From Rhipicephalus microplus (lineage: Eukaryota; Arthropoda; Arachnida; Ixodida; Ixodidae), in contig NC_134710.1 in assembly GCF_043290135.1 (NCBI RefSeq), positions 455,948,376-456,012,375 on the forward strand: a stretch of DNA of 64,000 nucleotides, in the 5' to 3' direction. The notes beneath the pieces were generated by a model. That model made no database searches, had not been told where the DNA came from, and saw only the letters and a list, made by a program, of their open reading frames with translations. The translations under genes were made by a program, and so were the position numbers. Within the stretch, counting starts at the first letter, position 1; every line of letters starts with the position of its first letter. Below, one piece after another: positions 25,799 through 37,502 of this stretch.

Positions 25799-26022
25799 CT
25801 TTCCAAATTTTTGTTACATTACAGGATCACGCCAACCCAAGAAAAGCAGTCGCCCACAGAAAAACTTCTAGGATTCTAGCTGCGAATCCGCCTAAGAAAT
25901 TTCTCTGCAAAGGAAAAAGGTGCGAAAGAGGCTACCGTCTACGGAGATCCAAGGCCACACAAAAAGGAGTATGCACCAAGAATGCAGGTTTGAAGTCGAC
26001 AATATGATCAGCAAGGTCAGAG

Positions 26023-26364
26023 GTGGCTTCCAGGAACCGTGACAACAGATTAAGGCAAACAATTGTTAACTGTCAACATGCCAAGGGGGGTGCAGCGCAG
26101 GCACCTGGATCAAGTAAAAGCCGCACCTCATCGACGCTGGTTAAGAAAGAATCCTTCGAGACACCCATGACTCTGGAGCACTCATCTACGGAAGGCCTCT
26201 CTCTTCCACCGGTGACAACTAGCAGCGACGCCCTGCAAGCTGGTCAGTTTGTGCCAGGCGAGCCAGTGGCTGGAGGTGGCATCGGACCAGCAGGTTCAGG
26301 GCCAACAGAACCAATTCAATTCAGACGCTCCACCCGTGCCCGCAAGCCCCCGGATAGGTTCTAG
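26023..26364 (+). pseudogene. gypsy Pol C-terminal tail
   Basis: A Ser/Thr/Pro-rich tail ending RRSTRARKPPDRF then TAG. This basic RxSxRxRKPPxR ending is common at the end of tick gypsy Pol proteins. It lies immediately before the polypurine tract. Confidence 0.65.
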
Positions 26365-26367
26365 ATC

Positions 26368-26380
26368 AGGGTGAAGAAAG
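26368..26380 (+). other. Polypurine tract
   Basis: agggtgaagaaag directly precedes the 3' LTR. It is the expected position for plus-strand priming of the element. Confidence 0.75.
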
Positions 26381-26561
26381 TGATATATCATTGATCTTAG
26401 ATGTAGATGCGAGAAGCATGCTGACCACACGTGCCTTCACCCCTTCCTCAAGGCGCATGCTCTGGCCCTCTGACCAGGGTATAAAAGCAGCCTCTTAAAT
26501 AAACATGCAGTCTTGTTCCTGCCATGAAGTGTCGTTTTTTGCAGCTACGTACGATACTACA
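26381..26561 (+). repeat. 3' LTR of the gypsy element
   Basis: Begins tgatatatcattgat and ends acgatactaca. It aligns to the 5' LTR with roughly 85% identity by eye and retains the TATA box and aataaa. Confidence 0.92.
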
Positions 26562-26652
26562 ACAACTGTTCGGTCTGTTGAGGTGATTCGTGGTAGGCCG
26601 AAACTAACACGTAGTGTCAGTGCTTGCTTGCTCTGATGGGCTCGAATACTTG

Positions 26653-26720
26653 ATGATATGTGAGGTTTAACGTCCCCAAATCACCGTTTGATTATGAGAG
26701 ACGCCAAGTGCTGAAATATT
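26653..26720 (-). mobile_element. SINE (Ruka-like) 3' fragment
   Basis: Reads gaggtttaacgtcccc ... attatgagagacgcc, the reverse complement of the Ruka body near its 3' end. Confidence 0.65.
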
Positions 26721-27254
26721 TGACTTGCAAATTTTAATAACCAGAGAAGAGCTGCAGCGTAGTACACCAATAATAAGAGCTTTGTATAGCGAGAGCATGA
26801 GACTCGATTATGAGCCCCATCTTTTCCCAGCGAAGAATTTCAGGACGTGACCAATAGATAAAAGTTTTGCTTTCAAGTGAGACACATGAGGGCTCCAGGA
26901 GAGGCCCGCGACATTCACGCTATTTAGAGGTGCATCAGGGAATGGGAGAGTGGCACGTGACGCGGGCATTTTTGATCAGCACCAGCCCTAAAATGACTTC
27001 ACTGGTATAACAAACTATCCCCTCGAGCACTTAAATCCTTGCCCAATTGCGTGTATGCTGCCATCATGCGCAGTTGCTTACAAGCAGACCTGACTGTTGA
27101 CGGGCCCCTCAACTATCTCTAGAGCATCGAATAAATCCTAAATAAACGCACCGTTTAATAATGTCGTGATCTCCACACAAGGCATCGCGAAGTGCCTCGG
27201 GAAAACACCAAATTCAAACGAGAGATACAATCCTCTTTTGAGAACCCGTTTCGC

Positions 27255-27432
27255 CAAGGTGGATGAGTGGCTAAAGCCGTGGAGGTCGTATTTCGATGAA
27301 GGTGAAGTGCTGGAGGCCCGTGTACTGCTCCATTTCATTGCACGGGAATGAACACTAATGGTTCAAACTTCCGCAGCCCTCCGTTACGGCATCTTTCATC
27401 ATATTATTGTGGTTTTGGTATGTAAAACTCGG
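27255..27432 (+). mobile_element. Degraded SINE (Ruka-like)
   Basis: Recognisable blocks are ggatgagtggctaaag (worn A box area), ggaggcccgtgtactg, cgcagccctccgttacggc and attgtggttttgg. They are in the same order as in the copy at 16495. The B box is lost. Confidence 0.6.
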
Positions 27433-27749
27433 ATATAGATATGCTTACGCTTTAAGATCCAGAAATTGTTATGTGCCTTTGACACACCGACTTGGTCAGG
27501 GTCCAAAACTTCTTCATACAAATCTCTTCTGTTGTATGTTTCTTTCGTTTTGGGACGTGTCGTGGCACCGTGCTTCTGCTGGTCTTCGGTCATGCTTCGG
27601 CAAAGACATGTACCGAGACTCACCGCAGGGAAGTGTTTCGTTTGGCCAATTTACCAAATGGCTGGTAAATTAGTCTCCCAAACAAAAACTTATCATGCAC
27701 GCACACATTTACTATAATTGCTGGTATCGCTTGTTGCCAGGTGCACTCA

Positions 27750-27953
27750 CTCTTGTGGAGCAGTGGTTGTGGTGCTCGGCTGGTGACCCTAAAGTTGTGG
27801 GTTTGATCACGGCCGCAGAAGTTACATTTCAATGGAGGCAAAGTGCTAGAAAGCCGTGGTATGTGCGATGACAGTGCACGATGAAGAGCACCGAATTTCA
27901 GGAGCCCTTAAGTCTGGCGTGTCTCGTATAAGGGAACTACAACCCCATGTACG
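27750..27953 (+). mobile_element. Degraded SINE (Ruka-like) ending in an ATT repeat
   Basis: A tRNA-like head with gtgctcggctggtgac and B-box-like gtgggtttgatcac, then caatggaggcaaagtgctag and aggagccctta. It is followed directly by an (ATT)n microsatellite in place of the (ATCA)n tail. Confidence 0.55.

Positions 27954-27993
<40 letters not shown>
27954..27993 (+). repeat. (ATT)n microsatellite
   Basis: About 13 uninterrupted ATT units at the 3' end of a SINE copy. Confidence 0.95.
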
Positions 27994-27995
<2 letters not shown>

Positions 27996-28454
27996 ATATA
28001 GCGCCACGCACACGAAATCAGTTGATTTTACCTGGATTTTTATGCGCACTGAAACGGGCCCACAGCACCGGTACGGCGAATTTTACGTCGACAAAGAAAC
28101 TGCAACTCCACATTGCTTAGAGTCTATCTTGAGTCGCACTTAGCCAGTTATTTACGTTTCATTCAAACAGCGATACGACGACAGAGTAAACACTGTTCAT
28201 GGAAGAAACGGCCACCTTGAGTGGGGCCACGCCCGGGAAGAGGAAGCGCGATCGCTAAAGCTGTAGGCGGCGAGTTTAAACAAATTGCGTTTAAGAGGAC
28301 AGAAGCATAGTAAATGTTTTCATTAACTTGCAAGTGTGTATTTCTGAACGACGTTATTTTGTTGCCACAAAGCTGTTATGTCAATCCCAAAGGGGGACTA
28401 GAATCTTAAAAAAGGTAATAAACTATTGTTAAATTTTTACATTTCAAAAAAACG

Positions 28455-28600
28455 ATGTCATTATAAGGGACGCCGTACGGTAAGGTTCCGAAATTTTCAC
28501 CACCCGGGGCTGTTTAACATTCACCTAAATCTGAGCACAAGGATCTCAGGCACTTCCACCTTCAGTAAAAATGCGGCCGCCACGGCCAATATTCAATCTG
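28455..28600 (-). mobile_element. Degraded SINE (Ruka-like)
   Basis: On the minus strand it keeps worn forms of the body blocks ending near ttccgaaattttcacc, acctaaatctgagcac and gcggccgccacggc, in the expected order. Confidence 0.5.
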
Positions 28601-29969
28601 GACGCCTTCTGATCAGCCGTCTAAATCCCATAAAAATGGTTTACAAGGTGTTATGCGGAAATTCTAATTAGAGACACCCCCTACGTTGGAAAAATAATTA
28701 GCGAAGGAGAGCAACAAGTGATACAGACAAGACGTTCTCGAATCAGGTCCCCGAGTGAGCTTTTTAGGACTGATATTGTGAACTCAAAACCACATCGGAG
28801 GGGGGGGGGTGCAGTGTGTTTTCTCGGAGAGGATGAGCGCAGCCTCGAGCCAATGAATTTCCTCATTCTTCTTTTCCCACGTATCCGGTCCCTTCCGCTG
28901 GTGTGTGCAAATTTCCGCCTATTACATTGGTTGGCGTATGAGAGGTCATTGTTTTTCCTTTTTTTGGCGTGCTAAAGCAATATATGTTTGCCGTAAATGA
29001 AATTGTACGACGAGGACAGGTTCACAGGCTACAAATGCTGTGTGTTTTGCTGCGAGAACTATCGGAAGCATGAAGGCCTAGCGTTGTGTTGTGCTGTTTT
29101 TGTCAATTGCGCATTTGGCTCCAGTTGCCATGTGGCGACTCGCATGGCAGCGATGTCCTTGACATACTCCGCTAGGGTGCGTAAGAGGTCTATATTACCT
29201 AGCTGTAAATAAATCTGGTAATGACCAAGAAACAGCGGATTCGGGCGTGTTGGTATAACATCATAAAGGGCTTGTCAATGTGATGTACTTATGCATTGTC
29301 ATTGTGTTTCGCGCAAGACTAGTGCGACTTGTAACTACATAAAAGCGAATACCTTCACAAGAAATATATTGTTGGCAGTTCAGCGCTCTGTCTCGTCTCT
29401 TCTCCTGTCCCCTCCTGCCCTGTCGTTTGCGCTGGTAAACACCCTTTATGGTAATGACCAGCACATGGATGAGGTGGATGCTCTCTTCGGCACTCTGCAA
29501 CCCATTGTGTGGTGGCTCTCGTTGGCAGGCTTTGGCTCAACGTGTCTTCTTCTTCTTCTTCGTTAGTGCCGGGTACGCCAAGACACAACACAACACATAG
29601 CAGCCATCACATAGTACCATACCTAGAAATGACAACATTTTCGTCGCACGCCTTCCTTTCCGACAAACGATGATATGTGGTGTCTGCCCTTGTAGCTGTT
29701 CCTTCCTCAGACCAGCTTGTGATTATAATCAGCTGCTAATACACTAATAAACATTGAGAAGCAATGTCAGAGATGAAAGATATGTCAGAAAATGTTTTGC
29801 TAAAGATTGTGGTCTTGAAACATCAACACCCGTCATTTGAATTACAGTGTCAGTGGCAAGCAGGGCTCTTTCGAGAAATTATATGCGTGCACTTTCGAGA
29901 CTATCAAAAAATCACTTTACAAACCACATGACAGGAAAGATCGCATAAACTAGGTGTTCCCAATTATTG

Positions 29970-30085
29970 TGGTTTTGCGTCCCATATCCACCACAAGATT
30001 ATGAGAGACGCGGTAGTGGAGGCCTCTGGAAATTTCGACAACCTGATTATCTTTGACAAGCACCTAAATCTAAACACCCAGGCCA
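29970..30085 (-). mobile_element. Degraded SINE (Ruka-like)
   Basis: ggttttgcgtcccatatcc, attatgagagacgcggtag and cacctaaatctaaacaccc match the reverse complement of the SINE body. The tRNA-like head is missing. Confidence 0.6.
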
Positions 30086-30289
30086 AAACAGCGCCTCCAT
30101 GAGCAGCAAAAAAAAGGAGGCGCTAGCCTGAAAAGTGCCTCATTCATTTTTTCTGTGCCTGGGCAAACGCTCTTTACAGGTCGTCGAGCGCAGGCTCTGC
30201 CTCCACTCGCCGCTTCCGCAGGATAGCGCTGCACAAGTAGGCAACGAGGTGTTAGCCTCGTAGCCTACTCGTAAATATAATGCCTTCCA

Positions 30290-30360
30290 CGCTTGGTGTC
30301 GTTAGCCACCGCCCGATATAAAGAGTACAGCCAGATCAATCCATTCATCCATCCATTCAC
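30290..30360 (+). mobile_element. 3' tail of the GGAT-tailed LINE family
   Basis: gttagccaccgcccgatata and aagagtacagcc, followed by (atcc)n-like repeats, correspond to the reverse complement of the LINE 3' ends at 57569 and 32616. This is a very short, 5'-truncated plus-strand insertion. Confidence 0.6.
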
Positions 30361-32615
30361 GAGAAGCTGGCGGTGAAGGCCGCGCGTATGAGGCAACTCA
30401 CGAATTCTTGTCTTAATGCGAGTCAATTACCATTCCTGCTTCTCGCAGGCATTCACGTCTGCAGGGGAAATGAAAAGTAACACGAACAGTCAATGCGCTG
30501 TTTTCACCGGGCTATGACCGCAGTGGCAAAAAAAATAAAAGATGCTATATTGTTTTACACACAAGTGTGCCTCTGTATTTTTTTCATCGAGGCTACAACC
30601 ACATGTAAATAATTGCGAAACAGAAAACGAAGCCGATTCAGTATGCCCGTGATTCTCCACATGTTTACTGTGCATATTTCGCAAGCAGTATGTCAGGACG
30701 TGCTACCAATTCGATATTTGCATTCAAATTTTACGGCATTTGAGTTTCAGTGCATTCGAATTTCAGTGTCTTTTTGACGCTATTGCGACTTCATCATTCG
30801 CACGCCTCAGTACATGATTCTTCCGTGTACCGCTCTGAATATCTGACAGAGAAAAATAGGATTGCCTTTTTTTTCTTTTAAATGATAAACAAAAAAAGAA
30901 CTCAAAGGGATCCATCTTAGACGACTGAAAAGCAATAAACATCTTAGTTTTCTTCACATTCAATGAATTTAATGTTTCCTTCTTACCTCCAGGATATTTA
31001 TGCTCAATACGTGGTTTTCTTACTGCCTCAAGGATTGTAGACAACGCTAGCAATTCGCCCCTCATATGCACTGCCCATGTGATGGGCTCATTTTAATAAT
31101 GCGAAGAATATGATGCCTTCCAATACGTCACAAAACATTGTGGTCTGCGACGTCATATGATGACGTCGTCAAGTAACGATGATTTCCTGCAATAATCTTG
31201 TTCACGCCACCGAAGCGAGAAGGCGCAGGACGCCGCCGACAATAAAGTTTTGCTTTTGAGGAGATATATAAAGATTTCGCCTCAATACACTGTACGGCTG
31301 TACTTCCACAAAATTGCAGCTGCCGCAGGTGTTCCCCGGAGAGCACGTGCCGTAATAATACACAATAATTGGTCTCCTAATAAATCTTCATTATGCAGTC
31401 GAACGTGTAGCCGTCATTTACAACTTGAATATTTTATGGATTATAAGAATTGATGACTCAAGACTACCCTTCATGCTTGGAAATATCGCAATTGTTATCA
31501 CTAAACAGGACTTCGCTGCACCCGAACAGTCAACAAATGAGTCCATCAGTAGCAGCTCTGCATCGCTATCACTGCAGTGTGCAATGCTGACAATATGCCC
31601 GGAAGCTGATTGGGAGCCCATGGGCACTACATGAGTTATCGGTGAAAAAAGCGAGAAGTTTAGTCTTCTGTGTCGTAAGAATTGCGTGACATTAAGGCTT
31701 AGCAAGGTGCCTCATGCGAAAAAATATGCAGGTCGACAGTCATACAGCCATTTGGCCTCTACTCTGCTCACTATCGAATTAGAAGGTCAAGGGAAGATGA
31801 AAGAAACAAAGCTGATTAGCCGGTTCAACAATCCGTCAACAAGTGCTCTGACGATCTCAAGCAACTCTTAACAGGCTGAATTTTACTTGACCGCCACATT
31901 GGCAAATGCAGAAAGTTGGCATTGGACTTTAGACTTGAAGAGCGCCTGATCAAAACATAGGCCGTGATTGCAGCAATCACGCCGTATATGCAGATGTTTT
32001 TGTTCGTTTAACGAAGATTTCATTGTTTAAGCTCTCAAATAATGAAATAACCTGGCATAGATCCTCATTTCTGGCACTTGCTTTCACCCGGTGACAACAC
32101 ATGTAACACTCAATGACTTTGCGAAGGGAACAGATGATTACCTACATTTCTGGAAGCAGTGTACTGGTATTTTGCGCTATTTAGAGCATTAACTCTGGCC
32201 TTGCGAACAATCTGCTATTCCACAAGACAGTGACAAGTATCAGGTAACAATAGGCACTCAAGCCTTCATTATTAGCTCCTGGCAAAGGCTTCTTTAGAAA
32301 ATCGTTTTTTAGTGAGTCAAAAAACAATTTTCAGTCTATTGAGCGTACCTGTGACAAAACAGTTTCCGCGAATTATTGACATGAGTTATCTCGTAGAGGC
32401 CTAGCAGACGACGCACGACCGTCTCGATCAAAAGGTCGCGGACGACACATGTCTTTGAGTTGAGTTTGGTGTCCAGAACAGCAAGTGATCCACGCTTCTC
32501 GTTTAGATGTTTTTGTTATATCTTGAACAAAGCGAACACAGCCGAAAACCGAGCCGTATAGCAGTTTCTAATGCAGCCGCGGCCATCGTTTGCTCGAAAG
32601 ACGACAAAGCAGCAA
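30361..32615. other. Non-coding stretch
   Basis: No gene or well-defined element is recognisable. Open frames here (for example 31418-31705 minus and 30763-31071 minus) have no family motifs. Confidence 0.5.
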
Positions 32616-34254
32616 GGATGGATGGATGCATGTATATATCCGGCTATGCCCTTTAGATCAGGCGGTGGCGCAGGCCACCTAGTTATAATGTTAAGTACTA
32701 TGACTATTTGTTGAAGGATTGAATTCCACTGGTGCTTTTATCATATCATATCTACCAATCAGTTAGCCTCCTCCTGGCTATTTCGACGCATTTAAAGTTT
32801 GCGTGTGTGTGCGTCTTGTGTCTGGCGCAGCATAGCCTTAGCTGCTTTTGCGCCATAAAAACGAAATTAACCTAACCTAACCATTTAAAGTCTATTTTAC
32901 CTTCATGGTCCCTAAACCCCAATGCTTCGACAAATTCCGCGCCACTATCTTTGGAAACAGAGTAGAGCCCTTTACAGAACGTCGTCAAATGTTCAGCCGA
33001 TTCCTTGTCTTCTCTACACCGTGTCTGTGCCTTCGTATTTGGTTTAGTCCGTCTTGATCCGCAATATTTCCGTTCTGACCTCGAACAGCACAGGACAACC
33101 CCGAGATTTATCGTAGATATTTTCTTTTGCATGTCCTTGCTTGGATGTTTGGTAGGAATCCCGTGATAATTTTACAATCATTGCAACCTTCCACATGTCC
33201 TTCTCTGTTTCCTTCACCTTTTTTAACATGTTCGCTTTAGGCTTGCTATTCAGATGTTGTCTAAATACTTGTTTTACAGTTTACGAGTTTGTTTTATCCA
33301 TTAAGTATCAACATTCTTCATGTACAAATAGCTGAAACCTTTCCTAGCCCAACGCTCATCTCCCATTTTTCTCAATCGCTCCTCAAATTCTATCTTTCTG
33401 CTAATTTTTCAGCAACCTAACAAAGTTCATCCCATGTCACCCTGTACTCCATGATTTGGGGTGTTCCCGTGTGCTGCCAAAGCAAGACTACCTATGCCAC
33501 ACTGTTTTTTTCCAATCTTCCTTGAACCTCTGATCTAATGCACAAGGGTGCATTACCTAACGTCGAACCCAGGACCATGACACCTTTAGAAATCTGTTTC
33601 ACAGTGTCATACCTATTGTAAATCAACAGTGCTTCATTTTTTATTAGAGCTGCATTCTTGTTATCCTTAGTCATTACGTATCTTTTGTGGTCGCTTAGCT
33701 ACTCAGCCTCGTTATTTATTCATACGTCCAAATTTTTTGTATTTATTCACTAATTTTAGCGTGACTTCCTGTACCGTATGCTCACTGCCTTCATTATTAT
33801 TAGGAATCAAGATTGCCAATTTTTTAATGCTGAACTTCAAATTTAACCTATCTCCCTCATTAACACAGATGTCTATCAATCCCTGCAGATCTTCCTTGTT
33901 CTCGGCTATTGATACTATATCATCTGGATACATCAATGCTGGCAATGACTGTTCAGTGTGTTTTCTTTGCTTGAAAAAAGAAAGGGTGAAGCCGAGTCGA
34001 CCCCCCTGTAATGAGGCTTTTGGTCCCTGTGGATACAGCATAAATAACGAAGGTGACAAGGGACGTTCTTGTCGAAGCCCACGTTGTATTTCTATAGGTT
34101 CAGATACCTGTTCTATCCATTTGATAGCTACTTTGCTACTTTTATAGATACATTTTAGAAGAATATTTATTCCTTCTTCCACATCTAGTGCGTCCAGTAA
34201 TCGCCTTAAGCCTTCCTGAATCACAGTAGCGTAAGCTCCCTTGATATCTAGCAA
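32616..34254 (-). mobile_element. 5'-truncated LINE (non-LTR retrotransposon)
   Basis: Same family as 57569-61530. The 3' end lies at 32616 with a ggatggatgga tail, followed by the tccggctatgccctttagat block seen in the other copies. The minus frame 34254-33712 encodes reverse transcriptase. MLDIKGAY is motif A, GLRQERPLSPSLF is the motif B region, and YPDDIV stands where YADD is expected. The C-terminal part (33132-32872) is in another frame and has the TRCREDKESAEHLTTFC knuckle-like segment. The element is truncated at its 5' side in the middle of the polymerase and is inactive. Confidence 0.85.
32799..32882 (+). mobile_element. 84-bp nested insertion with 9-bp target duplication
   Basis: The insert is flanked by exact atttaaagt copies at 32790-32798 and 32883-32891. 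The sister LINE copy near 57960-57980 lacks it and reads straight through, so the empty site is visible in the same window. The insert contains cagcatagccttagctgc and ttgcgccataaaa and ends in aacctaacctaacc. It looks like the very 3' end of another retroposon with a pentanucleotide tail. Confidence 0.7.
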
Positions 34255-34500
34255 TGGCAGGCAGAGGGGCCTCTCTACTCTGGTTGCAGCACCTGGCGGC
34301 GAAATGCCACACTAGGACCGCCAGCCACTTCCCATTATTAGCCGCTACTTCGCCCGTGCACTGAAAAATAGAGGAGGCGCTAGCCTGAACAATTTTCGCC
34401 TCCATCGAAAATGTCGCTGCTGCGTACAAGACCATTAGGTCGGCAGGGGAGCCACTAGAACAGCGTGGCGGGCTAAGCGTTTTTCTGAGCAATAATGCGC
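34255..34500. repeat. Unclassified repeat fragment sharing a block with 30112-30130
   Basis: ggaggcgctagcctgaa at about 34373 is shared exactly with 30113-30129. The surrounding sequence is GC-richer than its neighbours. I cannot name the family. Confidence 0.3.
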
Positions 34501-35003
34501 CTCTCCTGCGCCTTTCAGGACACGTTTTTTTTTACGAATTGTCAATTTCATGACGATACCTGGAATGCAGTTGTGAAAATGACTGTTTTATTTCTCGTCG
34601 TAAGCTTGGTGCCGTGAATACTCAATCCACGTTTGTTTAGTGTAGGTTGTTACTTAATTGCGTCCGCTCGTCGGAATCTTTCTCAAGTATTCGTCGAAAA
34701 ACGAACGGACTACAATGTTGCCAACACCAAAAACCGGCCCGCATTCACCGTATATTGCGGGTCGCGGCTGCTCACGCCCAAGCAAACATAGGCTATCCTT
34801 TGCTTCGAGATGGAGAACACAATTATTTTTTTTTTCATTTTCTCATTGCACTGCTTCTGCACCGAAGTGTGACCTCACCCGCCTAGCATCTGTTTTTTTA
34901 TCCTGCATAACAATCAGAGGCCACAGGCTTTTGATTACGATTATAACATGAATCAACACGGGCGTCAGTATATGAACACTCTTCGTTCCATGAACATTGC
35001 ATT
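34501..35003. other. Non-coding stretch left of the inverted repeat
   Basis: Nothing recognisable beyond T-rich runs. Confidence 0.5.
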
Positions 35004-35569
35004 GTGACGCGACAAGTCGAACCAGAGCACAATGTAGAAATTGTATAGTTACCATGAACCTTAGAAATCGCGCCAAAAAACCACCGACTAGTTTTAAACA
35101 CTAATGTGCGCCTGCTTAACGTGCAGTTGGCAAATAAAGTATGTATTCATTCGCTCGTCTAAGTGTATACGTTTAACATGTTCGTTATACAGTCGTCCGA
35201 AATGTAAACGCCAGTGCATAATCCCCGAACACCAGAAAGCCTGCCATAACAAAAGAAAATAGCGAACCAATTACCCATTTGCACGTTGTGCTCAAAAGTG
35301 CATTGGTTCGCTATTCTCTTTTGTTATGGCAGGCTTTCTGGTGTTCGGGGATTATGCACTGGCGTTTACATTTCGGACGACTGTACAACGAACATGTTAA
35401 ACGTATACACTCAGAAGAGCGAATGAATACATACTTCATTTGCAAACTTCACGTTAAGCAGGCGCACATTAGTGTTTAAAACTAGTCTGTGTTTTTTTGG
35501 CGTGATTTCTAAGGTTCATGGTAACTATACAATCTCTAAATTGTGCTCTGGTTCAACTTGTCACGTCAC
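35004..35569. repeat. Long inverted repeat: two 268-bp arms, 30-nt loop
   Basis: The left arm is 35004-35271, the spacer 35272-35301 and the right arm 35302-35569. The arms pair end to end with no gaps and about 14 mismatches (about 95%). The inner edges are agcgaaccaat / attggttcgct; the outer edges are gtgacgcgac / gtcacgtcac. A transcript across it would fold into a nearly perfect hairpin. Flanking bases show no target duplication. No protein is recognisable in either arm. It could be a foldback-type element, a palindromic duplication or a hairpin-RNA locus. Confidence 0.92.
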
Positions 35570-35775
35570 TCCCTTCGTCAATCATCGGCACCACTACGGG
35601 ACCGTCTCATGGGTCGCAGCTGCTTCCTGTTTTAACCATTTCGAAGCTGACAGCTTAGCGATTACGTAGTGCTTTTACATGCGCGAAGAAATTTTGTGTT
35701 TTACCCTTGTTTTACCAAGCACAGCAATACCTTGTGATCTTCATCTGCCGTAGAACCCTACACACCGGAAGCAAG

Positions 35776-35919
35776 GGCGTAGCCACAAACTTGTTTTGGG
35801 TGGGAGGGGGGGGTTGAGCTTTTGTGATATGATCTTTTTTTATCTAATTGCTATAGAGGGAAATTTTCAGGAGAAGGGGGGAGACGGCGGGCCTGACGTG
35901 CCACTACCTAGCTACGCCG
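35776..35919. mobile_element. Short MITE-like element with GGCGTAGCCA ends
   Basis: Begins ggcgtagcca and ends tagctacgcc, a 10-bp inverted pair with one mismatch. The interior carries gggaggggggg and aagggggg tracts like the related copy at 15602-15770. Confidence 0.5.
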
Positions 35920-36759
35920 TTGACCGACCTGGCGGGGAAAGATCGCAGACCCTAGATCAAATCAAAGCAAATCTTTATTTTCCTTTTCCAAAGGAGATGG
36001 CGCTGCGGCGAAAAAAATGACAGCCCTCTTATGAAATTGGCGTACTCGTTGACTTCATTATGGTCGTTCATGTTTTTTACGATAATGACACACCACTACG
36101 TTACATTTTAAAAGCGGTCGATTCAAGGGCTCGTTTGTTTTGTTAGGCGCAATAAAAATGCGAACAGACAACACTGTCAAGCAAATTATAGGGGATGGTA
36201 TTAGAATTACAATGTAAGTGTAAAGAAAGAAAAGTGGATCAAACGATAATTTGCCACCGGCGGGACCAAGCCTGTCACCGAATAACGCGTCCGAAACTCT
36301 AGCAAATGGGATACAGCTGCGATCATTCCTCCGTCCAATTTGCAGGGTGTATATGTGGACCTTAAACGTGGGAGTTTCAGTCGGCGCTACCAGTGGCCAA
36401 TACACAGGTGCGGAAGTGCTCTTCAACACATGAAGTAGCTGTTTACTTTCCATATTTATGTCAGGAAAAACAGAGACCAAAACCAGAAAATTGTGAGAAG
36501 CACTTGATCACCCAATTGTTTTCATGTTAATCCGTTTTAAAGCAAGCTGTTCTGTGGACTGAACTAACCGGGGTGGGAAGGTGTGGAAAGATAGCTGCTA
36601 CAAATATTTCCCGCAGCCCTTCCTAATGCAAAACTTTGCGCATGGCTAGGACTGAGACCACCATGCCTGTTTTTATTGCGACCGCAAGTATATGCACACT
36701 CTCCGCTAGATATGGCCGCTGGCGTTGACGTCACCATCACTCATCGTATATGTATACGT

Positions 36760-36762
<3 letters not shown>
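35920..36762. other. Non-coding, with one unassigned minus-strand frame
   Basis: A minus frame at 36058-36480 (140 codons) includes a hydrophobic stretch around LYTYIVILIPSPIICLTVL but no family signature or supporting splice signals. I treat it as unsupported. Confidence 0.4.

Positions 36763-36820
<58 letters not shown>
36763..36820. repeat. (TA)n microsatellite
   Basis: About 29 uninterrupted TA dinucleotides. Confidence 0.97.
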
Positions 36821-36823
<3 letters not shown>

Positions 36824-37502
36824 AGAAGAAAGAAAAATAATAAAAAATGACTCACTGAGCCACCTAGGAGCACCTCTCTCATCGTTCGAACCACACAATA
36901 TTTATATATACAACTTACCGCTGTTGACGGGCATCTCAGGGGGAACTATTGCGTTTCCAGCATTATCAGCAACATGACGCACTGAGCGCGCAGCAGCACG
37001 TGCTCTCATCTTTCACGCGTACTTTGGCTCGTGGAGAGGAGGGCACTGAACACTCTCTCGCGGGCCCTTATCTCGCGGTGGGGATGATCGTACGTCTTGG
37101 GGGCGTTTGGCTATCACTGGAACGATTCTGTTGTAGTTACCGGGTGAACAAAGGTCAGTGCAATCGTGGCACATTCTCCATTTGCGAAACGGGTGCGTTT
37201 TTTTTTTACACATTGAAGTAACATCTGAGACACTTAGTCGCGTTCATCTGCACCTCTAAGTACTGTTTGTGCGTCAATTGTGCATGGGAAATGTCTGGTA
37301 TGTTTAAATATGCTTGCCAATTTACGCGTGACCTTCCAACATGTTTCTATCGTTTTCATTGCTGAGCCTTTGCGGCAAAGCTGTGACTGTTTTTAAAATT
37401 TTCAAAAGTCTGCCCTAATGCATGTTAGTTTTGTTTTGATGTCTCTGTTATCACACGAAAGCGTAGTGTCCTGGACTGTTTCTTACGGTAAAAAAAGAAA
37501 CA

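Larger units (their letters stand above)
22177..26561 (+). mobile_element. Complete but decayed Ty3/gypsy LTR retrotransposon
   Basis: An element of about 4.4 kb with two LTRs of 182 and 181 bp, both starting tg and ending ca. It has a primer-binding-like sequence after the 5' LTR and a polypurine tract before the 3' LTR. The coding order is gag, zinc knuckles, protease, reverse transcriptase, RNase H, integrase, which is the Ty3/gypsy order. At least four frame changes and several stops show it is inactive. The flanks agaac and acaac could be a 5-bp target duplication with one mismatch. By eye the LTRs differ at about 25 of 181 positions, indicating an old insertion. Confidence 0.92.

Noticed and set aside
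32868..32882. Interstitial telomere array
   Set aside because: Fewer than three units. It is better explained as the tail of the 84-bp insertion.
33737..34147. 136-codon plus-strand frame as a gene
   Set aside because: It is the antisense shadow of the LINE reverse transcriptase.
36058..36480. 140-codon minus-strand frame with a hydrophobic stretch as a membrane protein
   Set aside because: No homology recognised, no splice or start context, and it lies in repeat-rich sequence.
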